DNA of 64,000 bases from Glutamicibacter nicotianae (GTDB lineage: Bacteria; Actinomycetota; Actinomycetes; Actinomycetales; Micrococcaceae), in NCBI RefSeq assembly GCF_006539525.1, contig NZ_BJNE01000002.1, forward strand, positions 62,001 through 126,000, given 5' to 3'. The notes beneath the pieces were generated by a model, which ran no database searches, was not told the DNA's origin, and worked only from the letters and a program-made list of their open reading frames with translations. Shown here piece after piece: positions 26,114 to 34,092 of this stretch. Numbering within the stretch: the first letter of the stretch is position 1; each line of letters opens with the position of its first letter. The position numbers were made by a program, and so were the translations under genes.

Positions 26114-27292
26114 ATGACTCCAACGCAGAAGCCAGCACCCGCAGCGACCCGTCCGTTGAACGTGGCCATCGTGCCTGATTCCTTCAAAGGCAGTGCGCGG
26201 GCCAGCGAAGTGGCATCGGCCCTGGCCGGCGGCTTCGCCAAGGGAGCGGCCAGCCGCAAGCGCGACGTCGAGATCACCGCAGTGCCCTTCGCCGATGGCG
26301 GCGAAGGAACCCTCGAAGCGTTGATCGATGCCTGGGGCACCGAAGCGATCAGCGTACAGACCACCGACGCCCTGGGCCGCCCTGTCGCGTCCCGGCTGGG
26401 ACTGTCGGCCGACGGGAAGATCGCCGTGGTTGAAGCGGCCGAAGCTGCCGGCCTGCCGCAGGTCAGCGACGTCGAACGCAGGCCGCTGGAGGCAACGACC
26501 TACGGCCTGGGCGCGCTGGTCTCCCGTGCCCTGGAACTGGGCGTCTCGCAGATTATCTTGTGCTTGGGCGGCTCGGCCACCACCGACGGCGGCACCGGGC
26601 TGCTTGCTGCCCTTGGTGCCAGCTTCCTGGATGCCGACGGCGCGAAGCTGCCCGCTGGGGGCGGAGTGCTGCAGAATCTGGCCTCCATCGACGTTTCGGG
26701 GCTTGACCCGCGGGCGGCGAACGTCCAATGGCAGATCGCCTGCGATGTCACCAACCCGCTGCTCGGCGCCAAGGGCGCGGCCGCGGTGTTCGGTCCGCAG
26801 AAGGGCGCCAGCCAGGAGCAGGTGCAGCTCCTGGATGCAGGCCTGGCCCGGCTGGCCGATGTGCTGGAAGCCGATACCGGGCGCAAGCTGCGCGAGCAGC
26901 CGGGCATGGGCGCGGCCGGCGGCTTGGCCATCAGCCTCGGATCCTACTTCCAGGTGGATCTGGTCCCCGGCTGGGATTTGGTGGCGAAAGTGCTTGGCGC
27001 CCACGGCATCCTCGAGGGCGCGGATCTGGTACTGACCGGGGAAGGGCGCCTGGATTCGCAGTCGCTGGACGGAAAGGTGGTCTCCGGGGTGCTGCAGGCA
27101 GCCGGCGAGAACGCCGAGGTGATCGTGGTTGCCGGGTCGGTGGACCTGACCGATGAGCAGCTGGAGGAATCCGGGATCTTGGCCGCTTATTCCATTGCCC
27201 CGGGGCCGGCAACGCTGGCAGAACTCTCCGCGCAGACCCCGTCCCTGGTGGAGCGCACCGCGTTCAGCGTGGCGCGCACCTACCTGCGCTAG
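26114..27292 (+). CDS. glxK: Glycerate kinase (GarK/GlxK family)
   Basis: The 392-residue protein is a type-2-fold glycerate kinase. It has NVAIVPDSFKGSARASEVA, PFADGGEGTLEAL, the glycine-rich ILCLGGSATTDGGTGLLAAL, the CDVTNPLLGAKGAAAVFGPQ block and VLTGEGRLDSQSLDGKV. It phosphorylates glycerate (usually to 2-phosphoglycerate). I chose the ATG at 26114 with GGGA before it; an ATG at 26102 in frame is possible. The CdaR-type regulator and GntP permease at 29295-32009 complete a glycerate module, though three other genes lie between. Confidence 0.92.
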   Translation: MTPTQKPAPAATRPLNVAIVPDSFKGSARASEVASALAGGFAKGAASRKRDVEITAVPFADGGEGTLEALIDAWGTEAISVQTTDALGRPVASRLGLSADGKIAVVEAAEAAGLPQVSDVERRPLEATTYGLGALVSRALELGVSQIILCLGGSATTDGGTGLLAALGASFLDADGAKLPAGGGVLQNLASIDVSGLDPRAANVQWQIACDVTNPLLGAKGAAAVFGPQKGASQEQVQLLDAGLARLADVLEADTGRKLREQPGMGAAGGLAISLGSYFQVDLVPGWDLVAKVLGAHGILEGADLVLTGEGRLDSQSLDGKVVSGVLQAAGENAEVIVVAGSVDLTDEQLEESGILAAYSIAPGPATLAELSAQTPSLVERTAFSVARTYLR

Positions 27293-27307
27293 CCTGCACG
27301 TTCGGGG

Positions 27308-28156
27308 TCAGCCGGCCGTGCGCAGGAATTCCCCGAGGGACATCGGCGGGGTGCCGGTGATGATTTCGACGTGGTTGCTCACCCGTGACATCGCATCGCT
27401 GGCGATGGCTGTATAGGTGCTGACCCAGGCATCCAGCTGCCAGTCCGGGGCACCGAAGACCGCGCGCGAGGCGTAGGCCTCCTCGATGGTTTCGTTGTGG
27501 AACACGATCTGCTTGCCGCCGGCCTCGCTGAGGATGCGTGCCACATCGGCCATGTCCAGGGACTGCGGCCCGGTCAGCTCGTAGGTGGCGCCGGCATGCT
27601 CTGCCGGATCTGCGAGCACGGCGGCCGCGGACCGCGCCACGTCGGCCCGGGCGACCGGAACGAAGCGGCCCTCGCCTGCCGGTCCGCGGATGACCCCGTC
27701 CCGCCCGGCAAGGTGCGGCATGAGGTCCTGGTAGAAGCTGTCGCGCAGGAAAGTCCAGCGCATCCCGGACTCCTTCAGGTATTGCTCGGTGGCGTGGTGC
27801 TCGCGGGCAAGGGTGAACAGCGCATCGGGTGCCGCGGCAGCGAAGGACGTATAGACGACCTGCGTGACCCCGGCCTTGCTGGCCGCGTCGATGAAGGCAC
27901 GGTGCAGATCCATCCGCTGCGGCCCTTCCGGAGCGGAGACCATGAAGAGCACCTCAACGCCGTCAAGGGCCTCGGCGCTGGCGGACTGGTCGGCATAGTC
28001 GAATTGCCGCACCTCGGCCTCGGGCAATTCCGGGGCCTTCGACGGCGTGCGCGCCAGCAGGCGCTGGGCGATCCCGCGGTGGGCGAGCTGATGGGCCACC
28101 AGTGATCCGAGCGCTCCGGTGGAGCCGGTGACTGCAATGCTTGGCGTGGACCCCAT
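27308..28156 (-). CDS. NmrA-like NAD(P)-binding oxidoreductase
   Basis: The 282-residue protein begins with a dinucleotide-binding motif IAVTGSTGALGSLVAHQLA and continues as an atypical short-chain dehydrogenase of the NmrA/QOR2 (YtfG) group, with FYQDLMPHLAG and a TGPQSLDMADVA region. Such proteins reduce quinones or sense NADP. The active-site tyrosine-lysine pair of classical SDRs is not evident. It is convergent with glycerate kinase, 15 bases apart. Confidence 0.82.
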   Translation of the reverse strand: MGSTPSIAVTGSTGALGSLVAHQLAHRGIAQRLLARTPSKAPELPEAEVRQFDYADQSASAEALDGVEVLFMVSAPEGPQRMDLHRAFIDAASKAGVTQVVYTSFAAAAPDALFTLAREHHATEQYLKESGMRWTFLRDSFYQDLMPHLAGRDGVIRGPAGEGRFVPVARADVARSAAAVLADPAEHAGATYELTGPQSLDMADVARILSEAGGKQIVFHNETIEEAYASRAVFGAPDWQLDAWVSTYTAIASDAMSRVSNHVEIITGTPPMSLGEFLRTAG

Positions 28157-28340
28157 GGCTGCTCACTTCCCCTCTGGTGCAATGCCCAGTGCCAGCCTAG
28201 GCGAAGCGCGCCCTATTCGATACCCCAGCGTTGGGACGACTTCGGCGGCGTGAGGTGTCAGCCGAGGGGTTGAGATCGGCTGCCCCGAGTTACCTCAGTC
28301 TGCCGATGTCCTTGCGCGGGTGGATTTCTACGATTGAACC

Positions 28341-28889
28341 ATGAACAAGAAAAGGTACCTCGCCGTTGGCTCCCTGAGCATCATTTCTGCACTCCTGCTA
28401 TCCGGATGCAGTGTCAGCGATCTGTTGTCGGACAAGCTGGATGAGTCAACGACTAGAACTGCGGAATCCTCCAGCAAAGCTGTGGCAGATGGCCTCTTGC
28501 CGAACTGGGTTCCTGAAGGCGGAACAAATATCGAACTGGTGCAGCGCAACACAGGCAACGAACGTATTTTCGTGATGGACTACGAAGGAGAACTCAACGA
28601 TGGCCAGTGCACCGCTCTGAGCAAAGTCGGAGATCCAACCGACGCAGAATTGGCTAAGGCCTACGCTTCCGATCCGCGTACCAAGGATCTGGCAGCAGTC
28701 GAAATATCCAAAACTAGAACGTTGGATGCGGACTGGTGGCCAGACGACGCCCAGACGCATACCACGGATCTCTGCGGACGGTTCTGGGTCCACCAGGCCG
28801 ATGGAAAACTTTATGCCTTTGCCCCCGACTTGGTTGTCCAGGTGCAGGCCATTGAGAAAGAGCGCGCGGCGGCCGAGAACAACAAGTAG
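28341..28889 (+). CDS. Lipoprotein of unknown function
   Basis: The 182-residue protein has a lipoprotein signal: basic start MNKKRYLAVG, hydrophobic core and lipobox LLSG with cysteine at residue 23. The mature part is small and soluble with two cysteines (in NDGQCTAL and TDLCGRFW) that could pair outside the cell. I recognise no family. It would be anchored to the outer face of the membrane. Codon use is slightly less GC-rich than the neighbours, so recent acquisition is possible. Confidence 0.7.
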   Translation: MNKKRYLAVGSLSIISALLLSGCSVSDLLSDKLDESTTRTAESSSKAVADGLLPNWVPEGGTNIELVQRNTGNERIFVMDYEGELNDGQCTALSKVGDPTDAELAKAYASDPRTKDLAAVEISKTRTLDADWWPDDAQTHTTDLCGRFWVHQADGKLYAFAPDLVVQVQAIEKERAAAENNK

Positions 28890-28985
28890 CTTTCAACTGG
28901 TCGACCATGATTCGCAGGCCGCAAAGCCATTCTGCTGTGACTTGGCCGGTGGCTTGCGAATTCATGGTTCGAAGGAAGTCGGTCT

Positions 28986-29168
28986 CTAGCTGTTGGTGTT
29001 CGGAGCTAACCGAGTTGCGTACACAATGCAACCGGCCAGTCCGAGGAAGCTGAGCAGAATCACAGAGAAACCGAGTAGGCCCGGAAGCTGCTGGCTCCAG
29101 GTCATATTGAACGTCACGAGCAGAGCGACCAAAAATCCCCCCGTCAGGTAGCTGACAGCTGAACTCAT
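28986..29168 (-). CDS. Small two-helix membrane protein
   Basis: The 60-residue protein starts [20 protein letters not shown] and consists of two membrane helices (about residues 8-27 and 31-51). GAAAGG lies six bases before the ATG. No family is recognised. It is convergent with the lipoprotein gene and divergent from the CdaR regulator. Confidence 0.55.
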   Translation of the reverse strand: MSSAVSYLTGGFLVALLVTFNMTWSQQLPGLLGFSVILLSFLGLAGCIVYATRLAPNTNS

Positions 29169-29254
29169 GATGAACCTTTCGTGGGGAGAACTTGCTTCAG
29201 CGAGCCTAGCATCTCCAAGCGTGGGAGCCTAGGACCTTGAGCAGCTGTTTTGGA

Positions 29255-29274
29255 CTTCCATGTCCGTATGGAAG
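29255..29274. promoter_or_regulatory. Inverted repeat upstream of the CdaR-type gene
   Basis: CTTCCAT-N6-ATGGAAG is a perfect 7-bp inverted repeat lying 20 bases before the regulator start. It could be an autoregulatory operator. Confidence 0.4.
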
Positions 29275-29294
29275 GTGGCGGCTAGGATGAAGAC

Positions 29295-30356
29295 ATGAAT
29301 CAAAAGGAGCAACCTCGGCTGGCCAGCGCATTGGCGCAAAAGGTCGTTGATACTATCGCTCCGACCATCAACCGCAACGTGAACATCATGAATGCTCACG
29401 GGGTCATCATCGCTTCGACCGATGCCGCGCGAATCGGCACCCACCACGACGGCAGCGCAGAGGCAATCAGTCGCAACGCCATCATCCGGGTCAGCCAGGC
29501 TGACGGTTCCGCGGGAACCCTGCCAGGGGTCAATGTCCCTCTGACGCTGAACGGCCAGCTGTGCGGAGTTGTCGGCGTGACCGGTGCTCCGCATGAGGTG
29601 GAGCCGCTGGCCGGTTTGATTGCCTTGACGGTGCAATTGCTCTTCGCCCAGGACTACGAGCACTCGCGCAGTGCGCGCCGCGAGACCGAGGCCCGAGACA
29701 TCATTTCTGCGCTGATCGCAGGCCGCGTGGCCCCCGAAGTCATCGACCGCTCGCTGGCTGCCCATGGCTTGCGCGGGCCGAAGTGCATCGAAGCATGGCT
29801 CCCGCGAAGCGTCGAGGATCCGTTGCTCGAAGAACCTGCCAAGGAGCACCACCGCACGTCTTGGATCAGCCTGTCCGGTGCGTACTGGAGGCTGCGCGCA
29901 GCCCACGAGCCTGCTTTCGCTGAAGAACTCTTGAACGAGGAACGTTTCCTTGTGTCCATGCCGGTGGAAACTGCGGAGGAGCTCATGGCCGAAACCGAAG
30001 TGCTGCGCGTGCTGATGGGGTACCCGTCGCTCGTGCCCCGCCATGCCCAGCGCGGAATGTGGAGCCGGGAAATTGCGGTGGCTATCGCCCGCACCCCAGC
30101 GCGCAGCCTGGAACATGCCGCCGCTCCGGCGCAACAGCTCAATGAGGAACAGGCCAAAACCCTCTTGGTGGTTTCGACGGCTGCATCGATGAGCCAAGCC
30201 GCCTCGGACCTGCATATTCACCGCAACACCTTGGTTCAACGGCTTGAGCGGATCGGCCGGATTAGCGGTGTGGACATCCGGCAGTCCAGCGAGTCACTGA
30301 AACTCCAGCATGCGATTTACGCCAGAGAGGCCTTGGGGCAGCTGCATATTTTCTAG
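29295..30356 (+). CDS. CdaR-type sugar diacid/glycerate regulator
   Basis: The 353-residue protein has an N-terminal putative sugar-diacid recognition domain (ASALAQKVVDTIAPTINRNV, IMNAHGVIIASTD, a PLTLNGQLCGVVGVTG block) and a C-terminal PucR-type helix-turn-helix (AASDLHIHRNTLVQRLERI). CdaR proteins activate glucarate, galactarate or glycerate genes in response to the acid. The GntP permease follows on the same strand and a glycerate kinase lies upstream, so glycerate is the likeliest signal. Confidence 0.87.
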   Translation: MNQKEQPRLASALAQKVVDTIAPTINRNVNIMNAHGVIIASTDAARIGTHHDGSAEAISRNAIIRVSQADGSAGTLPGVNVPLTLNGQLCGVVGVTGAPHEVEPLAGLIALTVQLLFAQDYEHSRSARRETEARDIISALIAGRVAPEVIDRSLAAHGLRGPKCIEAWLPRSVEDPLLEEPAKEHHRTSWISLSGAYWRLRAAHEPAFAEELLNEERFLVSMPVETAEELMAETEVLRVLMGYPSLVPRHAQRGMWSREIAVAIARTPARSLEHAAAPAQQLNEEQAKTLLVVSTAASMSQAASDLHIHRNTLVQRLERIGRISGVDIRQSSESLKLQHAIYAREALGQLHIF

Positions 30357-30429
30357 GACCCGGGAACTGGGTTGCGGTGACAGTTGTGGCAGTAGCCGGA
30401 TATTTGCACACATTGACCCAAATCGAAAG

Positions 30430-30453
30430 TGGGCAAATATGGTCGTGTGCCCA
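30430..30453. promoter_or_regulatory. Inverted repeat upstream of gntP
   Basis: TGGGCA-N12-TGCCCA lies about 195 bases before the permease start codon and 74 bases after the regulator gene. Its place in the only promoter-sized gap of the module makes it a candidate CdaR site. Confidence 0.35.
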
Positions 30454-30647
30454 TAGGTAATCGGTGCGGGTTTTTCTAGTATTGGCAGGATGATCGATCT
30501 TTGCGCCCGAATTCCGTGGCGGCACGGAGGTATCTAGTCCAACAGCCAAGGCTTTGAGCAGCTTTGCCGACGGGGCTGATCCACCGGTTGTGCCATCGTG
30601 GGCCGGGAGCAGAGAACAACTGTTTTTGGCAAAGGAGCCAACCCGCC

Positions 30648-32009
30648 GTGTATGAACTTCTTGTTCTGCTGATCCTTGTCGTGGCCATCGTAATGGTCAC
30701 GGCACGCTTGAAAATCAGCCCATTCCTCGCCCTCATTGGCGCCGCCATCCTGGCTGCCTTCGCCTACCGGATTCCGCTGGCCGACGTGGCCTCGACGGTC
30801 ACCACGGCCTTTGGCAGCACCATGGGCAACATCGGTCTGGTGATCCTGTTCGGAACAATGATTGGTGTGATCCTGGAGAAATCCGGTGCCGCGATCTCCA
30901 TGGCAGATGCGCTGATCAAGGTCCTGGGCACACGGTTCCCCAACCTGACGCTGTCGATCATCGGCTATATCGTTTCCATCCCGGTCTTCTGCGACTCCGG
31001 GTACGTGGTGCTCAACTCGCTGCGCAAAGCCATCACCCTGCGCACCGGCGTTTCTGCGCTGGCGACATCCATCGCCCTGATGACCGGCCTGTACGCAACC
31101 CACACCATGGTGCCGCCGACTCCGGGTCCGCTGGCCGCAGCGGAAAGCATCGGGGTTGCCGATAACCTGGGCCTGATCATCGCTGTCGGCTTGCCTGTTG
31201 CCGCCATCTCGGCGCTGGCAGGCTTGGCCTACGCCAGCCGTTTCAACAAGTCCAAGTGGACCCCGTTGCCCAGCGAGGGCGATGACGATATCTCCGAACT
31301 CGACTACGGGCAGCTGCGCGCGAGCTTCGGCAAATTGCCGAGCCCGGCATTGGCATTCATGCCGATCGTGGTTCCGCTGGTACTGATCTGCGCCGCTTCG
31401 ATTGCGAAGCTGCCTTCGCACCCGTTCGGCGAGGGCATTGCACTGGAAATCCTTTCCTTCATCGGTACTCCGGTGATCGCCCTGATCTTCGGCTTGATCT
31501 CCTCGACCTTCCTGCTCAGCGGCGACAGCAAGCTGGCGGACTTCAATGAGCAGATGCATGAAGCCGTGCGCACCGCTGCCCCGATCTTGCTGATCACCGG
31601 TGCCGGTGCGGGCTTCGGCGCGGTGCTGGCAGCATCGGATCTGACCACGATCCTATCGGATTCGCTCAGCGGGCTGGGCTTGGGCCTGGCGGTGCCGTTC
31701 CTGATCGCCGCTGCGCTGAAGTCCGCGCAGGGCTCGTCCACTGTGTCCATGGTGACCACCTCTGCGCTGGTCGCGCCGATGCTCGGCTCCTTGGGTCTGG
31801 GTTCGGAACTGGGCATGGTGCTCACGGTCTTGGCCGTCGGTGCCGGTGCGATGGTTGTCTCGCACGCCAACGACTCCTACTTCTGGGTCGTGTCGCAGCT
31901 CAGCCGCATTCCGGTGATTACCGCATACAAGACCTTGAGCGTGGCGACCGCCATTCAGGGTACCGCCGCCTTCCTGACGGTAATGCTCCTGGGAGCCGTG
32001 CTGCTGTAG
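30648..32009 (+). CDS. GntP-family gluconate/glycerate permease
   Basis: The 453-residue membrane protein starts (GTG) YELLVLLILVVAIVMVTAR and has the GntP layout: twelve or more helices, IPVFCDSGYVVLNSLRKA, THTMVPPTPGPLAAAE and a C-terminal SHANDSYFWVVSQ. These are signature segments of gluconate/H+ symporters; many homologues next to glycerate kinases carry glycerate. AAAGGAG lies ten bases before the GTG. A strong terminator follows at 32027-32070. Confidence 0.9.
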   Translation: MYELLVLLILVVAIVMVTARLKISPFLALIGAAILAAFAYRIPLADVASTVTTAFGSTMGNIGLVILFGTMIGVILEKSGAAISMADALIKVLGTRFPNLTLSIIGYIVSIPVFCDSGYVVLNSLRKAITLRTGVSALATSIALMTGLYATHTMVPPTPGPLAAAESIGVADNLGLIIAVGLPVAAISALAGLAYASRFNKSKWTPLPSEGDDDISELDYGQLRASFGKLPSPALAFMPIVVPLVLICAASIAKLPSHPFGEGIALEILSFIGTPVIALIFGLISSTFLLSGDSKLADFNEQMHEAVRTAAPILLITGAGAGFGAVLAASDLTTILSDSLSGLGLGLAVPFLIAAALKSAQGSSTVSMVTTSALVAPMLGSLGLGSELGMVLTVLAVGAGAMVVSHANDSYFWVVSQLSRIPVITAYKTLSVATAIQGTAAFLTVMLLGAVLL

Positions 32010-32026
32010 CAGGACGCTGGCTAAGC

Positions 32027-32070
32027 AAGCAACGGATCGCACCATCTGCCGATGGCGCGATCCGTTGCTT
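32027..32070. terminator. Terminator hairpin after gntP
   Basis: Arms AAGCAACGGATCGC and GCGATCCGTTGCTT pair over 14 bp, with an inner CCATC-TGCC-GATGG stem. It could act for both converging genes. Confidence 0.85.
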
Positions 32071-32116
32071 TAAGGATGTGTCTGAAAGCGGTAGCCGAAG
32101 AGCGACGTCCTGCCCG

Positions 32117-32473
32117 CTAGACGCCCCGCGCGGCCTTGTTCGCCTTGGCAGCCGAGACCATTAGCAACACGATAATGGCCAGATAGCCGGCTCCGGTCGT
32201 GGCGAAGGCGACACCGAACTGGCCCAGCACGCAGAGTACCGCTGAACCGGCTAACGCGGCCCAGCCTGCCCATGCAGCCGCGGCCACCAGCGGCGCAGCC
32301 CGCCGATGCCCTGCCAACCAAGCCTCGTTGCTGGCCAAGGTGTGGCGCGTCCTGATGCCGATGGCCGCATTGCGCGCGAGCTTTCCATCCCGGGCCATGG
32401 GTGCGAGGAGCGCTGCCACCAAAGTGATGGCCAGCAACCCGAGCATGAAGGAGATGACGCCTGCTGGATCCAC
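32117..32473 (-). CDS. SdpI-family membrane protein
   Basis: The 118-residue protein has three membrane helices and the conserved motif NAAIGIRTRHTLASNEAWLAGHR broken as GIRTRHTL and SNEAWLAGHR. This is typical of the SdpI C-terminal domain, known from immunity to the Bacillus toxin SdpC. Short actinobacterial versions have no proven role. The start is GTG preceded by AGGTGG. It is alone in its transcription unit. Confidence 0.78.
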   Translation of the reverse strand: MDPAGVISFMLGLLAITLVAALLAPMARDGKLARNAAIGIRTRHTLASNEAWLAGHRRAAPLVAAAAWAGWAALAGSAVLCVLGQFGVAFATTGAGYLAIIVLLMVSAAKANKAARGV

Positions 32474-32691
32474 GTTCCACCTATCCTGCCTATTCGCCGT
32501 GAACAGCCATCCTATTCGGAAGCTGCGCAGTTCCCGAGTTCAAATTTCGTCATGCAAGTGTCATATGAAGGCCGCGCAGCCATCGATCAGGCAAGCAGGT
32601 GGTTCGAAGATGACGTATTTTGTCCTGCCGTTCCCTCGCATGACAGTGCCCTTCCGTGACTGCTGCCGGCAGTGGTTGACTCGGAGCACAA
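32474..32691. other. Divergent promoter region upstream of the riboswitch
   Basis: No gene is supported. It must hold promoters for the SdpI-like gene (leftward) and for the riboswitch-led operon (rightward). A TTGACT at 32677 is a possible -35 element. Confidence 0.35.
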
Positions 32692-32778
32692 CCCATCCAG
32701 AGCGGCTGAGAGACCTGGCTCCGCGACGCCGCAGCAAGTCTGCATCCCGCAGGTAGTGCTAACGCCAGGATCGATGGA
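32692..32778 (+). promoter_or_regulatory. SAM riboswitch (S-box / SAM-I type)
   Basis: The sequence carries the S-box core in order: P1 arm CCATC (32693), AGAGCGGCTGAGAGA, CCTGGCTCCGCGACGCCGC, AGCAA, a P3 stem CTGC-ATCCC-GCAG, then GTGCTAACGCCAGGA and the closing P1 arm GATGG (32777). GCGGC pairs with GCCGC as in stem P2. The usual GCAACC reads GCAAGT, a small deviation. The monooxygenase start codon lies 51 bases further on. S-boxes switch off sulfur and methionine genes when SAM is plentiful. Confidence 0.85.
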
Positions 32779-32828
32779 ATCGCAGGGACCCTGCGTCCTT
32801 CGGAACCTGCAACGCAAGGGAGAAGAAG

Positions 32829-34067
32829 ATGACAGTGCAAGATACCGTACAAGACACCGGACTACGCCGAGTTCCCTACTACGGGAACGCCAGCGAAACC
32901 GAGCTGGAGCAGTGGCGCGAAGTTGCCCAGCAGGTGGCAGGCACGCTCGTACAAGACGCCCTGGAACGCGACCGCAAGAACCAGCAGCCATTCGCCGAGG
33001 TGCAGCTGCTGCGCGAAGCCGGCTTGCTGAACCTTTTGGTGCCTGCAGAATTCGGCGGAGCAGGAGCCCACTGGGAAACGGCATTCGACGTGGTCCGCAT
33101 CCTGGCCGCGGCGGATGGCTCCATCGCGCAGCTGCTGGCCTACCACTACATCAACCAGTCGGGCATTGCCTTCTATGCTCCGGCGGAAGCGCAAGGCAAA
33201 TGGTGGCAACGCACCGTGGAAGGCGGCTGGCTCTGGGGCGATTCGGTTAATCCGGTTGACCCGGATCTGACGCTGAGCGTCGAAGGGGATGGGTACCGGC
33301 TGAACGGGGCCAAGCGGTTCTCCACCGGTTCCGGTGTTGGCGAGGTCATCGTCATCAACGCGCTGGTCCAAGGCGGGGAATACGACGGGCAGATTCTCGC
33401 CTTCGTGCTGCCCCGCGACATCGAAGGACTGGAAATCGTTGAGGACTGGGACTACCTGGGCCAGCGGCTCAGCGCATCCAACTCGCTGAAGTACCACAAC
33501 GTCAGGCTTGAAGCCGAGGATTTGCTCGGATTCGTCACCGACGAACCGGTGTCCACCTTGCTCACCCCGGGCATCCAGCTGGCTTTCGCCAATTTCTACC
33601 TGGGCATTGCCGAAGGAGCGCTGGAGCGCGGCAAGCAGATCCTGCTGGGCCGCAAGAACGCCTGGCTGTTCTCGCAGGCCGACACCTACTCCCAGGATCC
33701 GATTTTCCAGCGGACCGTCGGAGAGCTCAAAGCCCGCACCGCCGCGGTGGCTGCACTGACCGAGAAGCTCGGCCGGAAATTCGATGCGCTGCTGTCGAAG
33801 GCCGGGGACGTCACCCAGCCCGAGCGGGCCGCGCTGGCAGTGGAAATCGCCGAAGCCAAGGTGGTCTCCACCGAGGTTGGCGTCGAGGTGGCGAACCGGA
33901 TCTTCGAGGTGACCGGATCATCCTCGACCGCGAGCTCGGTGGGCCTGGATTTGTATTGGCGCAACGTGCGCACGCACTCGCTGCATGACCCGGTGGACTA
34001 CAAGAAAATCGAGGTCGGCGCGTACTTCCTGCGCGGAGAATCCCAGCCGCTCTCGCTCTACACCTAG
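32829..34067 (+). CDS. DszC/SfnC-like flavin-dependent monooxygenase (acyl-CoA dehydrogenase fold)
   Basis: The 412-residue protein has the acyl-CoA dehydrogenase fold. It includes LLREAGLLNLLVPAEFGGAG, the middle beta domain with GYRLNGAKRFSTGSGVGEV and DWDYLGQRLSASNSLKYHNV, and a C-terminal helix domain ending DLYWRNVRTHSLHDPVDYK. The last motif is typical of DszC/SfnC FMNH2-dependent enzymes, which oxidise sulfur compounds, rather than true acyl-CoA dehydrogenases. A SAM riboswitch controls it, which supports a sulfur role. AAGGGAGAAGAAG precedes the ATG. The next gene encodes a homologue. Confidence 0.85.
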   Translation: MTVQDTVQDTGLRRVPYYGNASETELEQWREVAQQVAGTLVQDALERDRKNQQPFAEVQLLREAGLLNLLVPAEFGGAGAHWETAFDVVRILAAADGSIAQLLAYHYINQSGIAFYAPAEAQGKWWQRTVEGGWLWGDSVNPVDPDLTLSVEGDGYRLNGAKRFSTGSGVGEVIVINALVQGGEYDGQILAFVLPRDIEGLEIVEDWDYLGQRLSASNSLKYHNVRLEAEDLLGFVTDEPVSTLLTPGIQLAFANFYLGIAEGALERGKQILLGRKNAWLFSQADTYSQDPIFQRTVGELKARTAAVAALTEKLGRKFDALLSKAGDVTQPERAALAVEIAEAKVVSTEVGVEVANRIFEVTGSSSTASSVGLDLYWRNVRTHSLHDPVDYKKIEVGAYFLRGESQPLSLYT

Positions 34068-34092
34068 AATTTCGAACGGATTGGATTCAACG

